Notes under the pieces: generated by a model
The model's input: the letters and a program-made list of their open reading frames with translations, nothing else
Database searches by the model: none
Told to the model about the DNA's origin: nothing
Shown here: positions 22,857 through 36,389 of the stretch, piece by piece
Layout of the letters: each line of letters begins with the position of its first letter
How positions within the stretch are numbered: the first letter of the stretch is position 1
Assembly: GCA_026936325.1 (NCBI GenBank)
Contig: JAPTHN010000012.1
Span: 38,946,537 to 39,010,536 of the forward strand
Length of the DNA stretch: 64,000 nucleotides
DNA from: Platynereis dumerilii
Taxonomy: Eukaryota; Annelida; Polychaeta; Phyllodocida; Nereididae
Direction of reading: 5' to 3'
Position numbers and translations under genes: made by a program

Positions 22857-25800
22857 GAATAGAATAGAATAGAATAGAATATGTTTATTTGTACAACTGA
22901 AGTTCTTACAAAAAGTATGTACATTACTGTATAGAATTAAGGAAATAAAATGTTGTACTGGAGGACACCTGAACAGTAGAACTGCCGTAACCCATAGGGC
23001 AGGTGTACCCCCTCCCCCCTTAATTTACCCCAAAATTATATAATACATAGGCCTATAAAGATATCTACACAACAGCACGAAATTATTTTAAACATAAAAT
23101 ATAAACAAAAATTACAATAATTATTACAAATATATACACATAAAAATACATCAAATGGCACATTCATACACTTCAAATCGAGACTTGACAATAAAACATA
23201 ATACTCACAACATGCATTGGTACATTTCGCATTTGGCGTCCTGTGCTATCCCTCATCTGGTTCAAAGTTGAACTGCAGAGTTGGAATAGCCAGGACATCC
23301 TATGCTTTACCTAAGATATAATATGTATGACTACATTACAGCACATGAATAAATAAAGTTTTTTACACGTGCTGCCCAGTACTATCCCTCATCTGGTTCA
23401 AAGTTGAACGGCAGAGTCGGAATAGCCAGGACAGCAAATGTCTGATCTCCCTGTATAAATTAATGCCTTAATCTACATTATAGCTAAAATAGATATAACT
23501 ATGCTCAGTGCTGAAAACAATATAACAAATTACACAGGTCAGTTCCTGCTTGTTGGAATAGGAGGGCCTGTACTGACCTCAGTCTATTTCAATTTCAATA
23601 CAAATATATGGTTAATAATGTTGTAATTTCAGTTGTGCAATAGATTTACTAAAAGATTTTAAGGTTATTTTATCTTTCACATCTTGAGGCATGTTTTGCC
23701 ATAAATGTGGTGCTCTGGCTAGAAAGCTTTTATTGTATATTTCTAAGCAGTGATGGGGTGTTCTCGGATTATTGTTGTTTCTGGTATTATGGCGATGATT
23801 GCTAAATTCAAAAATGTTCACAATTCTTTGGGGCAGTATTTCATTGGTGTATCTGTATGCTATTTTTAGTAGAGAATTTTCAATTAGATCATCCAGTTTC
23901 AGGAGGCTACCATTTTTGTAATATGGTTGAATTCTGACTTTACGTCTAATGTTCGAGACTGCCCTTATTGCATTATTTTGTTTTACTCTCAATTTTCTTA
24001 AATTACTTGCGCTTAACATGGGACCCCAAGCAGATATCCCATATAAAAGATGGCTTTCTACATTTGTTATATATATTTGTCTTTTGGAAAAATAGGGCAA
24101 CATATTCTTTATCATATATAAACTGTAAGTACCCATAGTTAATTTGGTTAACAGATGTTGACAGTGAGCATTCCAATCCAAATGCTGATCAAGGTGCACC
24201 CCAAGGAACTTTACACTGTTAGTTTTCTTTACTCTAACCCCTTCCATTACAATGTTACCTTGATAGTTTGCGAGCTTTTTCTTTGTTTTAAACAAAACGT
24301 AGTACGATTTCTCAATATTTAAAGACAACGAATTTTTGCTGAACCACCTGGCAAGTCTATTCAAGTCATCATTCATTTTTCTGTAAAGAAATTTCAAATT
24401 TTTACCTGATATGTATATAGTTGTATCGTCTGCAAACATGATGCTATTGGTAAATTTCAGACATTTGGGCATATCATTTGCAACTAATATGTAAAGTAAT
24501 GGGCCTAAGACTGAGCCTTGTGGTGTCCCAAATGAGACTGGAAAATCATCTGACATAACATTATTAATTGCAACTTTCAGAGATCTATTTCCCAAGTAAC
24601 TCTTAATCCAATCTAAAGCTATTCCTCTTATGCCATATTCTTCTAATTTACGGAAAAGTGTTTGGTGATTGATGCAGTCAAATGCTTTGGTCATATCTAA
24701 AAATAATCCCAGGGTATACATGCCTTTATTGAAGCCATCCAGAATATTACCAGTCAGATCTAAGATTGCGTCAGAAGTGCTTCTTTGTTTTCGAAAACCA
24801 TACTGACCTTCATATAATATTTTATGATGATCAAGAAATTTCATTAAGCGGATGTGTACTAATTTTTCAAGAATTTTAGAGATAACTGGGAGCAATGATA
24901 TGGGTCTGTAGTTACTAATCTCTGATTTGTTTTTGGCTTTATATAGCGGTTTTACAATCGCTAGTTTCATATCATCTGGAAATTTGCCTTCTGATAGAGA
25001 TTTGTTGAATATGACACTAAGTGCAGGCAATATACTGGTATAAATTGATTTCAGCATGGAGTTAGACAATCCATCATGACCCTTACTGGTTTTGGCTTTT
25101 AATCTTAGTATTTTTTTTTCTATTTCAATCTCTGTGGTTGGATAGAAAAAACAACTCTCAGCAATTCTGACTGATTGATTATCACTTGCATGGTCTCTAT
25201 CTCTTCCGACATTAATATTTATTTTCTCAGCTAATTTTTGGCCAACTTCACTATAGTACTTCCCAAATGCATTACATATTTTCTGCTTGTCAGTTTCCTT
25301 TACTCCGTTTATTATCATTTCGTCACTGATATCATGTTTATTTTTTACTTTACCAGTTATCTTATTGAGTATATTCCACAATTTTTTTGAATTTGATCGA
25401 TTATCGTTTATCAGTTTATTGTAGTAATTGTGTTTAGCCTTTCTCCGCAGACTATTGTATAGTTTTCTATATTCCTTATATCTTTGAAACTCGACACTAT
25501 CATGTGGGAGATGAAAGACCTCCTTGTATAGTTTTAGACATTTAACTGACGATGTCTTTAGACCTGTACTAAACCAAGGTTCTCGAGGTTTGTATTTTTT
25601 CTTCCCATTGAAAGTTTTCATTGGGGCATAATAATCTAGGGCTTTCATAATTTCAAAATTCAGAGCTTTACTTGCATCATTAACTGACATGTATTCAATA
25701 AAGCTCCAATCAATATTACGTAGTACACCTTTGATATTTCGCAGCACATTCTCATCTATTTTACGATACACACAAATTTCTCCATTATTTGTCTTGAATG

Positions 25801-26557
25801 AACAATTTTGAATATCTACAAGACACATGAAATGATCAGAGATATCAGTTTTTACTATATATGATTTCACAGCACTGAAAAGCTCTGCATGTACATAAAT
25901 ATTATCAATCAAGGTAGCAGAAGCATGAGTAACACGAGTTGGTTTTGTTATTGTCGGTATGAGTTGATGTGACAAGTTCAGTTCAAATAATTTTTTGGTA
26001 TTACCATGAACATTGATTTTCAGATAATCAAGATTTTGATCTGTACCCAAAATGAGTTTTTTATTTTCCCTATTTACTTTCTCAATAATCTTGGTATAAT
26101 TCTCAAGAAATTCACTCTCATTTGTCCCAGGAACTCTATAGATTTCTCCAATTATGTAATTTGATTTATTTCTTCTTGGGACCTCTATAAATATTGACTC
26201 AAATTTTCCTTCATTAAACACAATCAGATCCTCTCTCTCCTGATATTTAATATGTTTTGAAATTAAAATTGCTACACCACCTTAGGACTTGATTTTTCTG
26301 TGCCGTGAAATCATATTGTAATTTGGAATCTTAATTTTTATGAAATTTTTATCATTTAAAAATGTTTCACATAAGAGAAGTACATCAGGGAGTAAATTTT
26401 TGGCTTTCAACATATCTAATAAATCTAGGAGATCTTCACTTTTGTTCGGAATACTTTGTATGTTCAAGTGTGCCACCTTCAGAGAATTTTGTAAGATTGG
26501 ACATGCAATGCTTTCGTCATTAATGTCGAGATATTTGCAATCAGTTACAAAAACAAA
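22857..26557 (-). mobile_element. Nearly intact CR1/jockey-superfamily LINE
   Basis: The element is on the minus strand. Its 3' end is an (ATTCT)n tail at 22857-22883; its 5' end is truncated at about 26550-26557. Unit A (7317-7330), C and D show the continuous empty site (ATTGTAATATTCC-like), so the boundaries are secure to a few bases. Target duplication is absent or only 2-3 bp. The 3' untranslated region is about 755 bp and contains a 70-bp sequence repeated twice (about 23240-23310 and 23371-23440). A 150-bp copy of this 3' end lies at 43618-43768. Confidence 0.95.
23612..26554 (-). CDS. LINE ORF2: endonuclease + reverse transcriptase, one in-frame stop
   Basis: The frame runs from the 5' junction at about 26554 to the stop at 23612. 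It is broken once, by TAA at 26282-26284 between KS and GGVAILIS. On the 5' side the endonuclease start HLNIQS and the CETFLND motif are kept. In the open 3' segment, numbering the residue at 26221 as 1, are GTDQN (59-63), SATLIDNIYV (101-110) and SDH (128-130). The reverse transcriptase follows: NYRPISLLPVISKILEKL (437-454), FLDMTKAFD (507-515), GTPQGSVLGP (565-574), FADD (596-599) and KFLGVHLD (671-678). A C-terminal region ends at 869. All visible catalytic residues are present. The frame has no ATG of its own at the 5' end because the element is truncated; residues encoded beyond about 26557 are flanking DNA. It copies its own RNA at a nicked target. One break over about 990 codons suggests a recent insertion. 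Confidence 0.95.
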
Positions 26558-28929
26558 TATTCCAGACTCAGCAAGATTTATAATTAAGCATTTTATCAAC
26601 TCTCTTATTTCTCTTTGGTGCCAATGAAATTCGATGTGATAAGACTAATTAAGAAATTAAAGTGATTAACAACTATGGTGCACTTCAAGGTGTCTCATTT
26701 GACTTGGAATAAGTGATTCTGGGATAATGTTATTAATTTGATATGTGTATGAATGATTGCAATTAGTGACTGCTTTTATTTAAAGAGCCTGTGTATGGAG
26801 CCGGATTATTTCAATTTTGCTGTGAAGCTGTATTGCTTTAAATGCAATGATTGAATCTACAATTTTATGTCAATTTGGCAAACTAAAACCAGTCTCACTT
26901 ATTTCTATCCCCCAATTGTTGTTTTTTTAGAGTAGATTTATATTCACATAAAATAACAAGTCTAAAACTTCACCCATCTCACTACCTGAGGAGACTTCTT
27001 TAATGAACGTGAAAACTTAAAAACTCTTCTGTGAACTAAGAACACTTCAAACTCATGCAAGTCAGGAAAAAGGATGTGATTTACTTTTAAGAGAGAACCT
27101 TTATCTTTTGCTTCCTATGCATCATTAGAGTGGAAAAAATCTAGATTAGCTTTGGAGCATCCGGTGATGTTCTTCGTCATTATTTCGTTGGGAAGTAAAA
27201 TAATTTCCACCAGAAAACTGAGAATGAGTCAAAATACCTATGCTAAATGTGCTGGAAAAATGTGTATCAATCGAACAGCCTTTAAATCTACAAATCTTGA
27301 ATTGGAGGCAATGAAACTTTATATTATTTAGGTTTGCATCAACATTTTTACAAACAAAAATGAAAAGGTAATTATTGTGAACACCAATCAATAGAATATT
27401 TCACTAAATTTGTTTTTTCTTGTAAGGAATGAGGAGATAATCCTATTTATCACTACTCATAAAAGAAACATTCATGCACTTTTCTGCTCTGTTTTCCAGC
27501 TATGTGGCCTCTCTGAGAAATAGTTTAACACCTATTGTGGACCGAGATTTGTTGTTGCAGCCCAGCTTTTTCTGTCAGAGTCAGTAATTCATGTGTATTT
27601 GCAGCTGGACCATTTGAGAAAAATAGCTATGCTCTTACTGGAACTCCCTGCCAGACACCTTGCTGGCTATTACAAACCTTTGATCTCAGCTAGGACGTGT
27701 TCTATGAGGTAAACTCCAGCTGGATGTCGTGCGACCTGCGCATGAACTTTGAAAATGTAGGACCAAGTGGTGAATACGTCGTAGCTATTTTGCCAATAAA
27801 AATAAAATGACATTGCACACATTGAGTGCAGTCCAAAAGTTTCTTTTCATAAAGAATTTTAGGTAATTGATGAATTTTGCTATTATTGACAAACTTATTT
27901 CACTTTTTGCACTGTATTTCTGAAGGTGACATCCACCTAATAGATCTTCTGCATGTAAACTTCGTCTTCCTTATATTTGCACAAAAATCTCAGTTTGTCA
28001 GGGGCGTAATTTTTCGCATCAAATGTGGAGAGACATGCGGTGACCCGGTCAGAATCGGTCGTGAAATCTGCGAATAAACTAAGTCAATCAGGCTTTTTTA
28101 CATTCATGAATTTCAAAGTTTTGTTTGGCATGGTAACTTGCCCAAGCAGAAAGGTGCAGTTTGTCCCACTGACCGTAGCACCTAGCTGATCGAAATAGAC
28201 ACCTAAGAAAATTTATGGTACAATTCATTGGTTCTGCGTGAGGAGCTTCGGTTTGGGTTTTTTTTTCGCCCAAACACATCAGAATTATTTCCTGGAGGGG
28301 AAAAGGGGAAAACAAGACTATCAGACAATTTGCAATGAAACCAACAATGATATTTGACCTTTTCTTCTGAAGACAAAAGTATTTGGTTTTTGTAAGAGCC
28401 TTCATATAAACCTAATCACGTCTGAGCTATAAATAGGAATCGAAGTAAAACAAGGTTGACGGACAATTTGCAATGCCATCAACAACGACCTTTTCAACGT
28501 TTTTTTTATGGTGGTGTACACCATGTATGGACATTGTCCTGCTGGAACACAATCAATCCAAATTTTTTTTGACTGCTTAGTACTCAGGAAAGAATAGAGT
28601 GTACCTTATCATACAGACACATTTAGAAATACATTATCATGAGCACCAATAACTGGGCTCAGAGGGCTGAATTTACCATATCAAGATATCTTTCTTCATA
28701 TACCTATGGCCAGGTAAGTAAAGCAGGTAATGACATTCATTGGGACGTAATTATGTTGCATTTCACTCTTTTCCGCAAGGTTTTGGAGACTCTGCGTTAG
28801 GCATGCAGTACAAATTTCTAAAAGTGGCTCAACTAAGCTGTTCAAAACTGTTAATGGCTTGCCTTATCATTTTAGTCAACCACACCCATTTTTTTGTGAG
28901 CACTGTAATCTCTTTTGTCCCTTGCTTAA

Positions 28930-29190
28930 ACAGTTTGGGTTATGGCTAGCTATGGATAGATATGGAGAGGACTAGCTTGGTTAGTTTCATATGGCTATGG
29001 AGAGGACTAGCTTAGTTTAGTTTCATATGGCTATGGAGAGGACTAGCTTGGTTAGCTTCATATGGCTATGGAGAGGACTAGCTTAGTTTAGCTTCATATG
29101 GCTATGGAGATGACTAGCTTATTTTAGCTTCATATGGCTATGGAGAGGACTGGCTTAGTTTAGCTTCATATGGCTTTGGATGGATAGCTA
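28930..29190 (+). repeat. Minisatellite, 41-43 bp unit (block 12)
   Basis: About six copies of a unit containing CATATGGCTATGGAGAGGAC and TAGCTTAGTTTAGCTT. The matching place in unit A (9640-9730) has about two copies, so this array expanded in B after the unit duplicated. No match was found in C or D. Confidence 0.9.
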
Positions 29191-30378
29191 AGGCTAGATT
29201 TTGAATGATGAGCCACTTATAGATATTTCAACTGTATATAAAGTATAACTTTACACAATGAAAGTTGTTACACCAATATTACAACCCTGAAGAAAGCCAC
29301 AAGAGGAAAATCAAGCCAACAAAGTTTCTTTCCTGGACCAGTATTGAGGTGAAGTCCAGATCTCTGGAGAACAATAGGATGTGTGGTGCATAGTGATGCA
29401 ACCTTTGTATCTGGAAAGTACTTGGAATGCACACCAGGGTGAAATGAAGTGCTGAAAAAGAACTACATGACCTTTTTCAAAAACTTGTTTTACGTTACAG
29501 ACTCATCTTTCTCTTGCTGTCACTTCTGTAGCACAATATCTGTGTTTTGAACAGTATCTTATCATATATAGATGCTTACAAAAAACCAGGGCTGTTCAAC
29601 ACCATTCATTCAAAGGATAGCATATTTCAAAAATTTGACAATACAACAAATATGTTGACGGGTGTGAATTTTTTGCATCTACAAACTATTGCAACTACTA
29701 ACATTTTGATGCTTTGGACATGCTTGGATGTGCAGTAATTAGCGAGCTACAAGGTGTTAGGTAAAAATCACTTGGTATACATTATTAATGCTTGAGTAGC
29801 CATTTTTCGCCAATTTATGGTGTGTTGCTGACACTGGTAGTTAGCCTTTTATTTAAATATCCCATGACTTGTTATGGAGAAGAAAGAGGGGGACCAGCTA
29901 ACACATGCTATACTTTCAAACACATGTGAAAAGTATTATTCCTTTAAGGCGCATAATTCGATTTCCTTCTGCAACGTAGTATGTTAGATCAAGGACTTTT
30001 GTCATTGCCGGTCATGACTCCACTTGGGTTTCGTGTTATGATATCCATCTGTGTCATGTCTTGTTTTGAAGAAATAAGAACACTTTATGTTTCTGTTCAA
30101 TGGGCTAAATGCACTACTAAATGTTTAATTTCAGTGACTTAATCACTAACTTTATAAATATAGTCTCTGCAGTAAATGTTCAACTGGAAGCATAAATCAA
30201 TTATTTGCTTCAAAGCCCTGGGCAAACAATGTACAATTTCCTTCTCTTCTTTGATCAAGTGCCTTCTCCCCCAAATAACTTGCTGAGAAAGACGTAATTT
30301 TGCAAATAAAAGTAAGATGACACAACAATACCTTTGTTGAAAAAATTCTGTGGTTGTAAAACATTTTCACTATGTTTG

Positions 30379-30739
30379 CAGCGAAACACTTTGATAAAGA
30401 TGTAAGTGGACTGTGGCACTGGTAAAATGGCACTTCTTGACTCATGATAGCCGATGAAGTGTCATCTTCTCTACTTTTGACATGGGAAACATAGAGGCTG
30501 TTTGATAAGTCATGATCAGGAGTAAGCCATTTGACTTCTCATAACAAATTTTCGAGTGAAAATCAGATGCATAATCCTTTCGTTTGGCTGTCACCATCAA
30601 GTGGGATAAGTCTCATTCAATCAAATTAACATTGAAAGTATTGGGTTTGATCATGACAAATCATCAGTATGATGACACACGAAGTGCCATTTTCACAGTG
30701 CCACAGTCCACTTTAATTCTATATCAAAGTGTTTCGCTG
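30379..30739. mobile_element. 361-bp MITE with long TIRs
   Basis: The ends are CAGCGAAACACTTTGATA and its exact inverse. The arms stay similar for about 80 bp (GTGGACTGTGGCACTG and AAAATGGCACTTC on both), and weaker inverted matches continue inward (GTCATGATC). Units A and B have continuous block-2 sequence here. Non-coding. Confidence 0.85.
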
Positions 30740-33231
30740 TAATATTGGCAGAAACCAAAATAGATTTCGAAGTTGTGACACGCAACCAGAATTACTTCAG
30801 GCCTTGGGACCAGTCAATTGCTCTTGCCTGCTTGCTGCATTTCACAGCTGAACATTAATTTTGAGCTGATATGAGCAACAGCAGAATTAGAGGTTTCTGA
30901 CATTGCATTATAGAAATGCTGCTGCAAGTTATGAAAAAATGCTAATTTGTTGCTTGGACTTCGATGTAGGAATTGTATAGGAACCCTTTTGTGGCTGAAG
31001 CTTGCAAGTTCTAAATCAATTTTCATACTTTAGTTGCTGAGCAAAACAAAATGATTTATCCAGGGCTGTCTAAATATATCATCCTAAATCTGTCTCAGAG
31101 CAATTGTCAACTGATTGGGCATTAAAAGCTGACAAAGGCATGCATTTTTTTGAGTTGGCAACAAAATAATGAGATTTCTTATTGCTTTTGACAGTTTCTA
31201 ATTTAGCTGCCAAATAACTGATTTGTATATTGAGCTGCTGAAAGGTATTGGAGTTTCATTTGCTTTTCTAGTCATTCCAACCACCAAAGGACGGAAAATA
31301 AATTTACAACTTCCTAAACATTCTGCAGTATTGACAAGACTTAAAATAGCTCAAAGCTAAAAAGTGCAAACAAAATTAGAAAACAATTTGTCAAGTCAAT
31401 CAATATCTATCATTTTGAAGTACAATGTTTTAGCAATGGCTTGTGATCTGTTTGCATATATGAATAGCTATGTGTCATATATTGGATTTCAAAATACAAT
31501 TTGCAAAAACATCTGTCAAAAATCTTTAAAGTATTCAACATTTTGCTCATAAGTTTTGTTTTTTATCAGATGTGTAACATTAAATTAGTCAAATGAGTAA
31601 AAATCCTGTGAAGAGGTGGCGAGGTGGAATGTTTAATTTAAGACAGCCAGCTGTTTTTTTTTATTGAGAATCTACAAGAATTAATGCTAAATTAATGTCA
31701 TGATTTATTGATTATTCATTTTAAATGTGAGCACTAAAAATACTGACTTAAATGTATTGAAGTATGCCACATTCACACAGATATCCTCAGTTATAGTAGA
31801 GTCAGTGCTGTAGAGTCAGTGCTGTGGAGTTTGATAGCAATTAACGTTTACCACTCAAACATGTTTGGAATACATTGCAGATTCTAACGACATGACAGGA
31901 TAGTTTTATTGCTTTCTTCCATTAACCAGTAAGTTTATTGGCTCGCTCATTCATTAAACTAACCAGCCTGTTTAGCGTGATTGGTTTCAACCATTAAGAG
32001 TCATTTAGATGCAGCAGCAACCTTGAAGACCAGTAAAGTGTCCTTAAGCATGCCACAAATATAGCAACACTTTCAATGAAGTGTAGAAAAACACACCCAA
32101 GAGAGAGCTGCAAAATAACATCAACTTGTGCTAAATTTTAATGACAATCCATTTATCATCAAAACAAAGAATTGATCTATTATTCTACACTGTACTAAGA
32201 GGGCAACATGCATTTAGACCGCAACCTGTCAATTTCTAGTCTGATTTTGCCTTTACAGGCATGGGTGTGTCTTGGAAAATGATCTTCTATACCTGAATTA
32301 AGTCTCATACTTAGGCCTGAACATCATTAGCTTGTCTGACTTCTTGAGGCACCTTTTTGTCGCTGTGATCTCAATTTGTTACTTTCTCAATCAATTAAAT
32401 AAAATTGTGGGTAATCTTTTTTTTTTTCATTGGAGGAAACCTGTTTTGTCAGTGGCTTGCAAAGTTAAGGTCAAATGTGTCTGACCATATGATCTTTCCA
32501 GCAGGATATATTCTACTTTTCTGGCATATCAATTTGCCAAGTAGCTATGATAAAGGAAGTCCAATCTATTTATATAGCTATGTTACAATACTGTCTCCCT
32601 GTCTGACACCTCGCATCCAATTCTGTAGCTTTGATCATGCTTGAGAGTGTTCTGTACTTCAAGTCAGAATACAGACACCTATAATTATACTCTGAACATT
32701 ATGAAACTAAAACAGCTATGAGGTAATTAACACCATTATGAACCAGTGTAACTAGATACTTCAAAAGTTTTCACAAGTTCAGAAAGTGAATCTTACATAT
32801 ACTGCACTCGTCAGTAAGTTCACATTTACTTAATTATGGATTTGGTATAAAAGTCTGTCGTGTAATCAGAAACTGCTCGTTGTCAATTTAATGTGAAAAC
32901 TTTAGTTAAAACGTACTGCTCTAGAAGGCTAGTTGCATCGGGAGAAAAGGTTATGTCTTCTTGGTTGTTAAAATCCTCATGGTTAATATTTTTATGGCAG
33001 AAAATTTTTAACTGTGATCAAGACAAGTTTAGGACAATAAAACAGATTACAAACCTATTTCTCACGCTGTAAGCTGTGTTCATTTTAGAGATATCAAACA
33101 TTAATTCATATCGCCCTTCCCACATTTAAAAAGACGATAGGAGAGAGTGGTTGATGGATATTTAGACAGAGCTGAAATATGATACACTTCACAATTCTGT
33201 TTTCCAAACATGGCTTTTTCTTCAATGCATA

Positions 33232-35638
33232 CAGTACAACCCAATAAATTTTCCGAGCTGATGCCCTCACTTGCACACCCCTAGACACCCCAGCACATCC
33301 CCTACTGTGCACTCGTTTGCATGCTCTTGCCCTACTGAGCAAACAAACCCACTTCCAACTGACTGGTGTCTCCATCTATTGCAATATGATGCAATTACCT
33401 GATTTAACAGTTATGAGTGATTCAGGAATGGCAATTTGCTTAATTGCAATTCATGCCATTTTCATTAATTTAACCTCAGTAATGGAAATGTGATATTTTG
33501 AACAAAAATAATCATGCAATCAATGCAATTTGCAGGCTAAAATTGCCAAAGAATCAAAATATTTTGTAACTGAACAAGGTAGAATAATTATTTCAGTTAT
33601 AGCTGAACTAAGCTAAATATGTCAGTTATAACTAAATGTATTTAAAACTGTCTGAATGTGATATACCGATTTCAAACATTGTGTGCTGACATTTAAATTA
33701 TTTTTAACATCCTAAAACCTTAGAATTGATGATATTGTTGATGCAATAAATAAACAGTAGGGCCTATATCATGACATCATCACATATACACAAAGAAAGC
33801 GTTTTTAATGGTCAAAACCCGTGTTTTGTTCCCATTTGAGGCCAATTTTACCAATTTAACACTTAAAAGCATGCATTTGTTGATATGAAGTGTGCATATA
33901 AATGTACTAAAATATAGAATCGGCTAAAAAACTGACAACAGAAAGTCTTTATATCTTTGGACTTAAAGGAAAATGTGAAAACGAAAATTCAAAGATAGGA
34001 AAGAAATTGGTTTAGGAATTAGGATCTTGTATCGAGAAATAGAAAGACAGTTGCAGAGTCAAAACTGTCAGAAAGACACATTCAACAAGCAATGCTTTGT
34101 ACTGGATTTTGATGTGCACTGGACTGTAAAAGTGTGAATGCATTCAATTGTCTTGCAATAAAAGAACTAGGTCATTTCACCTGAATTACAAAAATTATTT
34201 CTTAAACTAAATGAGATATAGCCTGCAATATGGATGATCAAAATCAGAACAAAAAATAACGTGCAAGCACTTTAAGCTGCGTCAAAGATTCTGTCTATCT
34301 CTCTATCTATCTATGCATCTACCTATCTATCTAGCTAATTATATATGTATCTATTAATTTAGATATATATGCTGTGTCGAAAGTAATTTACTTAGTGTAA
34401 AATCTCTAGCAAGAGATTGATCATTCATGTAAAGTGCAACAGTGTATGGAAAAATAGTTAAGGTAAAAGTAATGATTAAATTGGTAATTCTCTGATTACG
34501 CTGTGTTTAATTGTTTATTGAAAGGTGTGAAGGTAAATTGGACTTGAATGACAAAGTGACACATTGGGCCATAAGTGGCATTTGACACAGCACTTGGCAC
34601 ATTAAGTGGTATTCAGTCAATAGCCCAATATCATAGAAGAAAAGAAAAGTCCGTTAATTGGAAAGACACACAAATAGACAAAGAATGACAATGATTTTAT
34701 GCAGTTTGGTTGCCGTGAATAGGTCTATATGAAACGGCGCGAAAATCCTAAAAATGGTGGATCCTCTTGGATCATAACAAAGCAGGCGGAACGGAAGTAA
34801 GAAGAAGAAGAAGAAGGCTTGACCCTTGACCCTTGAGAGCCAGTCCATTTATTTTCTTTATTAATTTTTTTGTTACAGTGGGCCACCAAAAACGACTGGC
34901 CTCAAGCAAAAATTCCATTGAGACTGTATTTTAAGTTTGAATGAGATTGGTGAGAGAGGGCGATCGTCACAGTGCTAACAAGATTAACCAAAATGCTTGG
35001 GGTAAGAGCTGCTTGACGCAGCTAAAAACGATTATTTTCTTATTCTGAAAATGTTGTGGACACTGACTATCTAAAATTGAACGCAAAATTACTTAAGATT
35101 GTAGGCCTACATTTGAAATCCGAGTACACATAAATGCTCATCATTAGATATCACCAATGCAGGCCTAATACACATACAGCTATTTTAATATTGTTTTTTC
35201 TTTTATCATCACTGCTTTAAGTCATTCAGTAACTTTATTTAATAAGTTGATTGTATAAAATGAAAGAGTTAGAGAGACACCATAATGTCCTATTAATTAG
35301 CAACCATAAGAAAATCGTGCCCTAACTTTCTTTTAGTCCTTTGAGTATTTTTTTCAGACACTTAAGGGTCCGGTTTAAAATAGCTGTAATAGTGCCTCAT
35401 CTACTTCTCAAATCAATTCTTATTATTTTAACTTTATAAACAGTATGGCAGGATTCTATCCAATGGCAATCACTGCTGTTGTGTGTGATTAGCACAAGAG
35501 GACGACATGTGTGGGGGGAATCCCAGGAAGGGCATCAAAGGGCAAGCAAACGAGTGCTCTAGCAGAGATGTGAGTGGTTGGAAGTGTGGGCATCTTCCTG
35601 AGGGCGTGGGAATTCGGAAAATTTATTGGGTTGTACTG
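33232..35638. mobile_element. 2.4-kb element with Tc1/mariner-like ends, no transposase
   Basis: The ends CAGTACAACCCAATAAAT and its inverse are flanked by TA (33230-33231, 35639-35640). Unit B near 16743 shows the empty site GGCATACAAAGC. The TIR similarity extends, with gaps, over about 110 bp (GCACTCGTTTGC and ACTTCCAAC on both sides). The first dozen bases match the MITEs at 9736 and 55007, so they are related. The interior of about 2 kb is A+T-rich, includes a (TCTA)n tract at about 34285-34345 and a GAA run near 34800, and shows no transposase frame. Confidence 0.85.
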
Positions 35639-35945
35639 TACAAAGCTAATCTCATTTTGTGCCTGAGGTATGAAAGACAATAGAATGAAATCAAAGACAA
35701 AAAAAAGTCAAAAAGAGGATTAGAGGAAAATGTGGTTGTGTTTGTACGATTTACAAAGATCTGCATTGGAAAACTCGAAAAATATTTACTATTATGGAGA
35801 TTCAAGCCTGGAGAAACATTATCACATAATCCACATTAAAGTCTGGAACTGAATCAGTAGCAAAATATGCATCAAATGATTTCCATTATATAATATCAAA
35901 TTATTGGTTCCAGTCAGATGTGCCACCTTTGGAGGTAATATAGGA

Positions 35946-36328
35946 GTCATCTCTCACAAGCTGCTTTTGTGCCTTAGATCTCTTGCAAGCATTGTTATAT
36001 CATGTAGGCGTCTAAAGAGATACCAAAAGCTCCAAATTATATCAAATTAGATGAATGTGAGAATTAAGTAAAATTGCCTGCATCATCTCTCACAAGCTGC
36101 TTTGTGCCTTGGATCTCTTGCAAGCATTGTTGTATCAAATAGACGTCAAAAGAGATACCAAAAACTCCAAAGTATATCAAATTAGATGAATGTGAGAATT
36201 TAGTAAAATTACCTGCATCCTCGCTCACAAGCTGCTTTTGTGCCTTAGATCTCTTGCAAGCGTTGTTTTATCATATAGTCGTCAAAAGAGACACCAAAAA
36301 CCATAGATATATAAAATTAGATGAACAA
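35946..36328 (+). repeat. Three tandem copies of block 6 (about 135 bp each)
   Basis: Copies start near 35946, 36084 and 36218, each beginning CATCTCTCACAAGCTGCTTT or a close variant and ending in GAATGTGAGAATTAAGTA-type sequence. Units A and B have a single copy (near 6535 and 17065), so the tripling is specific to C. Confidence 0.9.
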
Positions 36329-36389
36329 AGAAAATCAGTATTGTCAGCATGTTTTCAGAACTTACTTCACAAACATATTTTTGCAACAT

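Larger units (their letters stand above)
10150..29205 (+). repeat. Tandem long-repeat array, copy B
   Basis: Landmarks: block 13 at 10165-10440, block 1 at 10450-10740, block 2 at about 13950-14330, block 3 at 14515-14690, block 4 at 15340-15440, block 5 at 15925-16110, block 6 at 17010-17160, block 7 at 22275-22470, block 8 at 22740-22856 resuming at about 26558, block 9 at 27045-27160, block 10 at 27620-27750, block 11 at 28235-28330 and block 12 at 28930-29190. Order and orientation match copy A. Identity by eye is roughly 75-85 percent with many indels. Insertions are 11247-13923, the compound at about 17240-22235 and the LINE at 22857-26557. The intervals 13924-17160 and 26558-28930 hold only unit sequence, with no supported gene. 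Confidence 0.85.
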
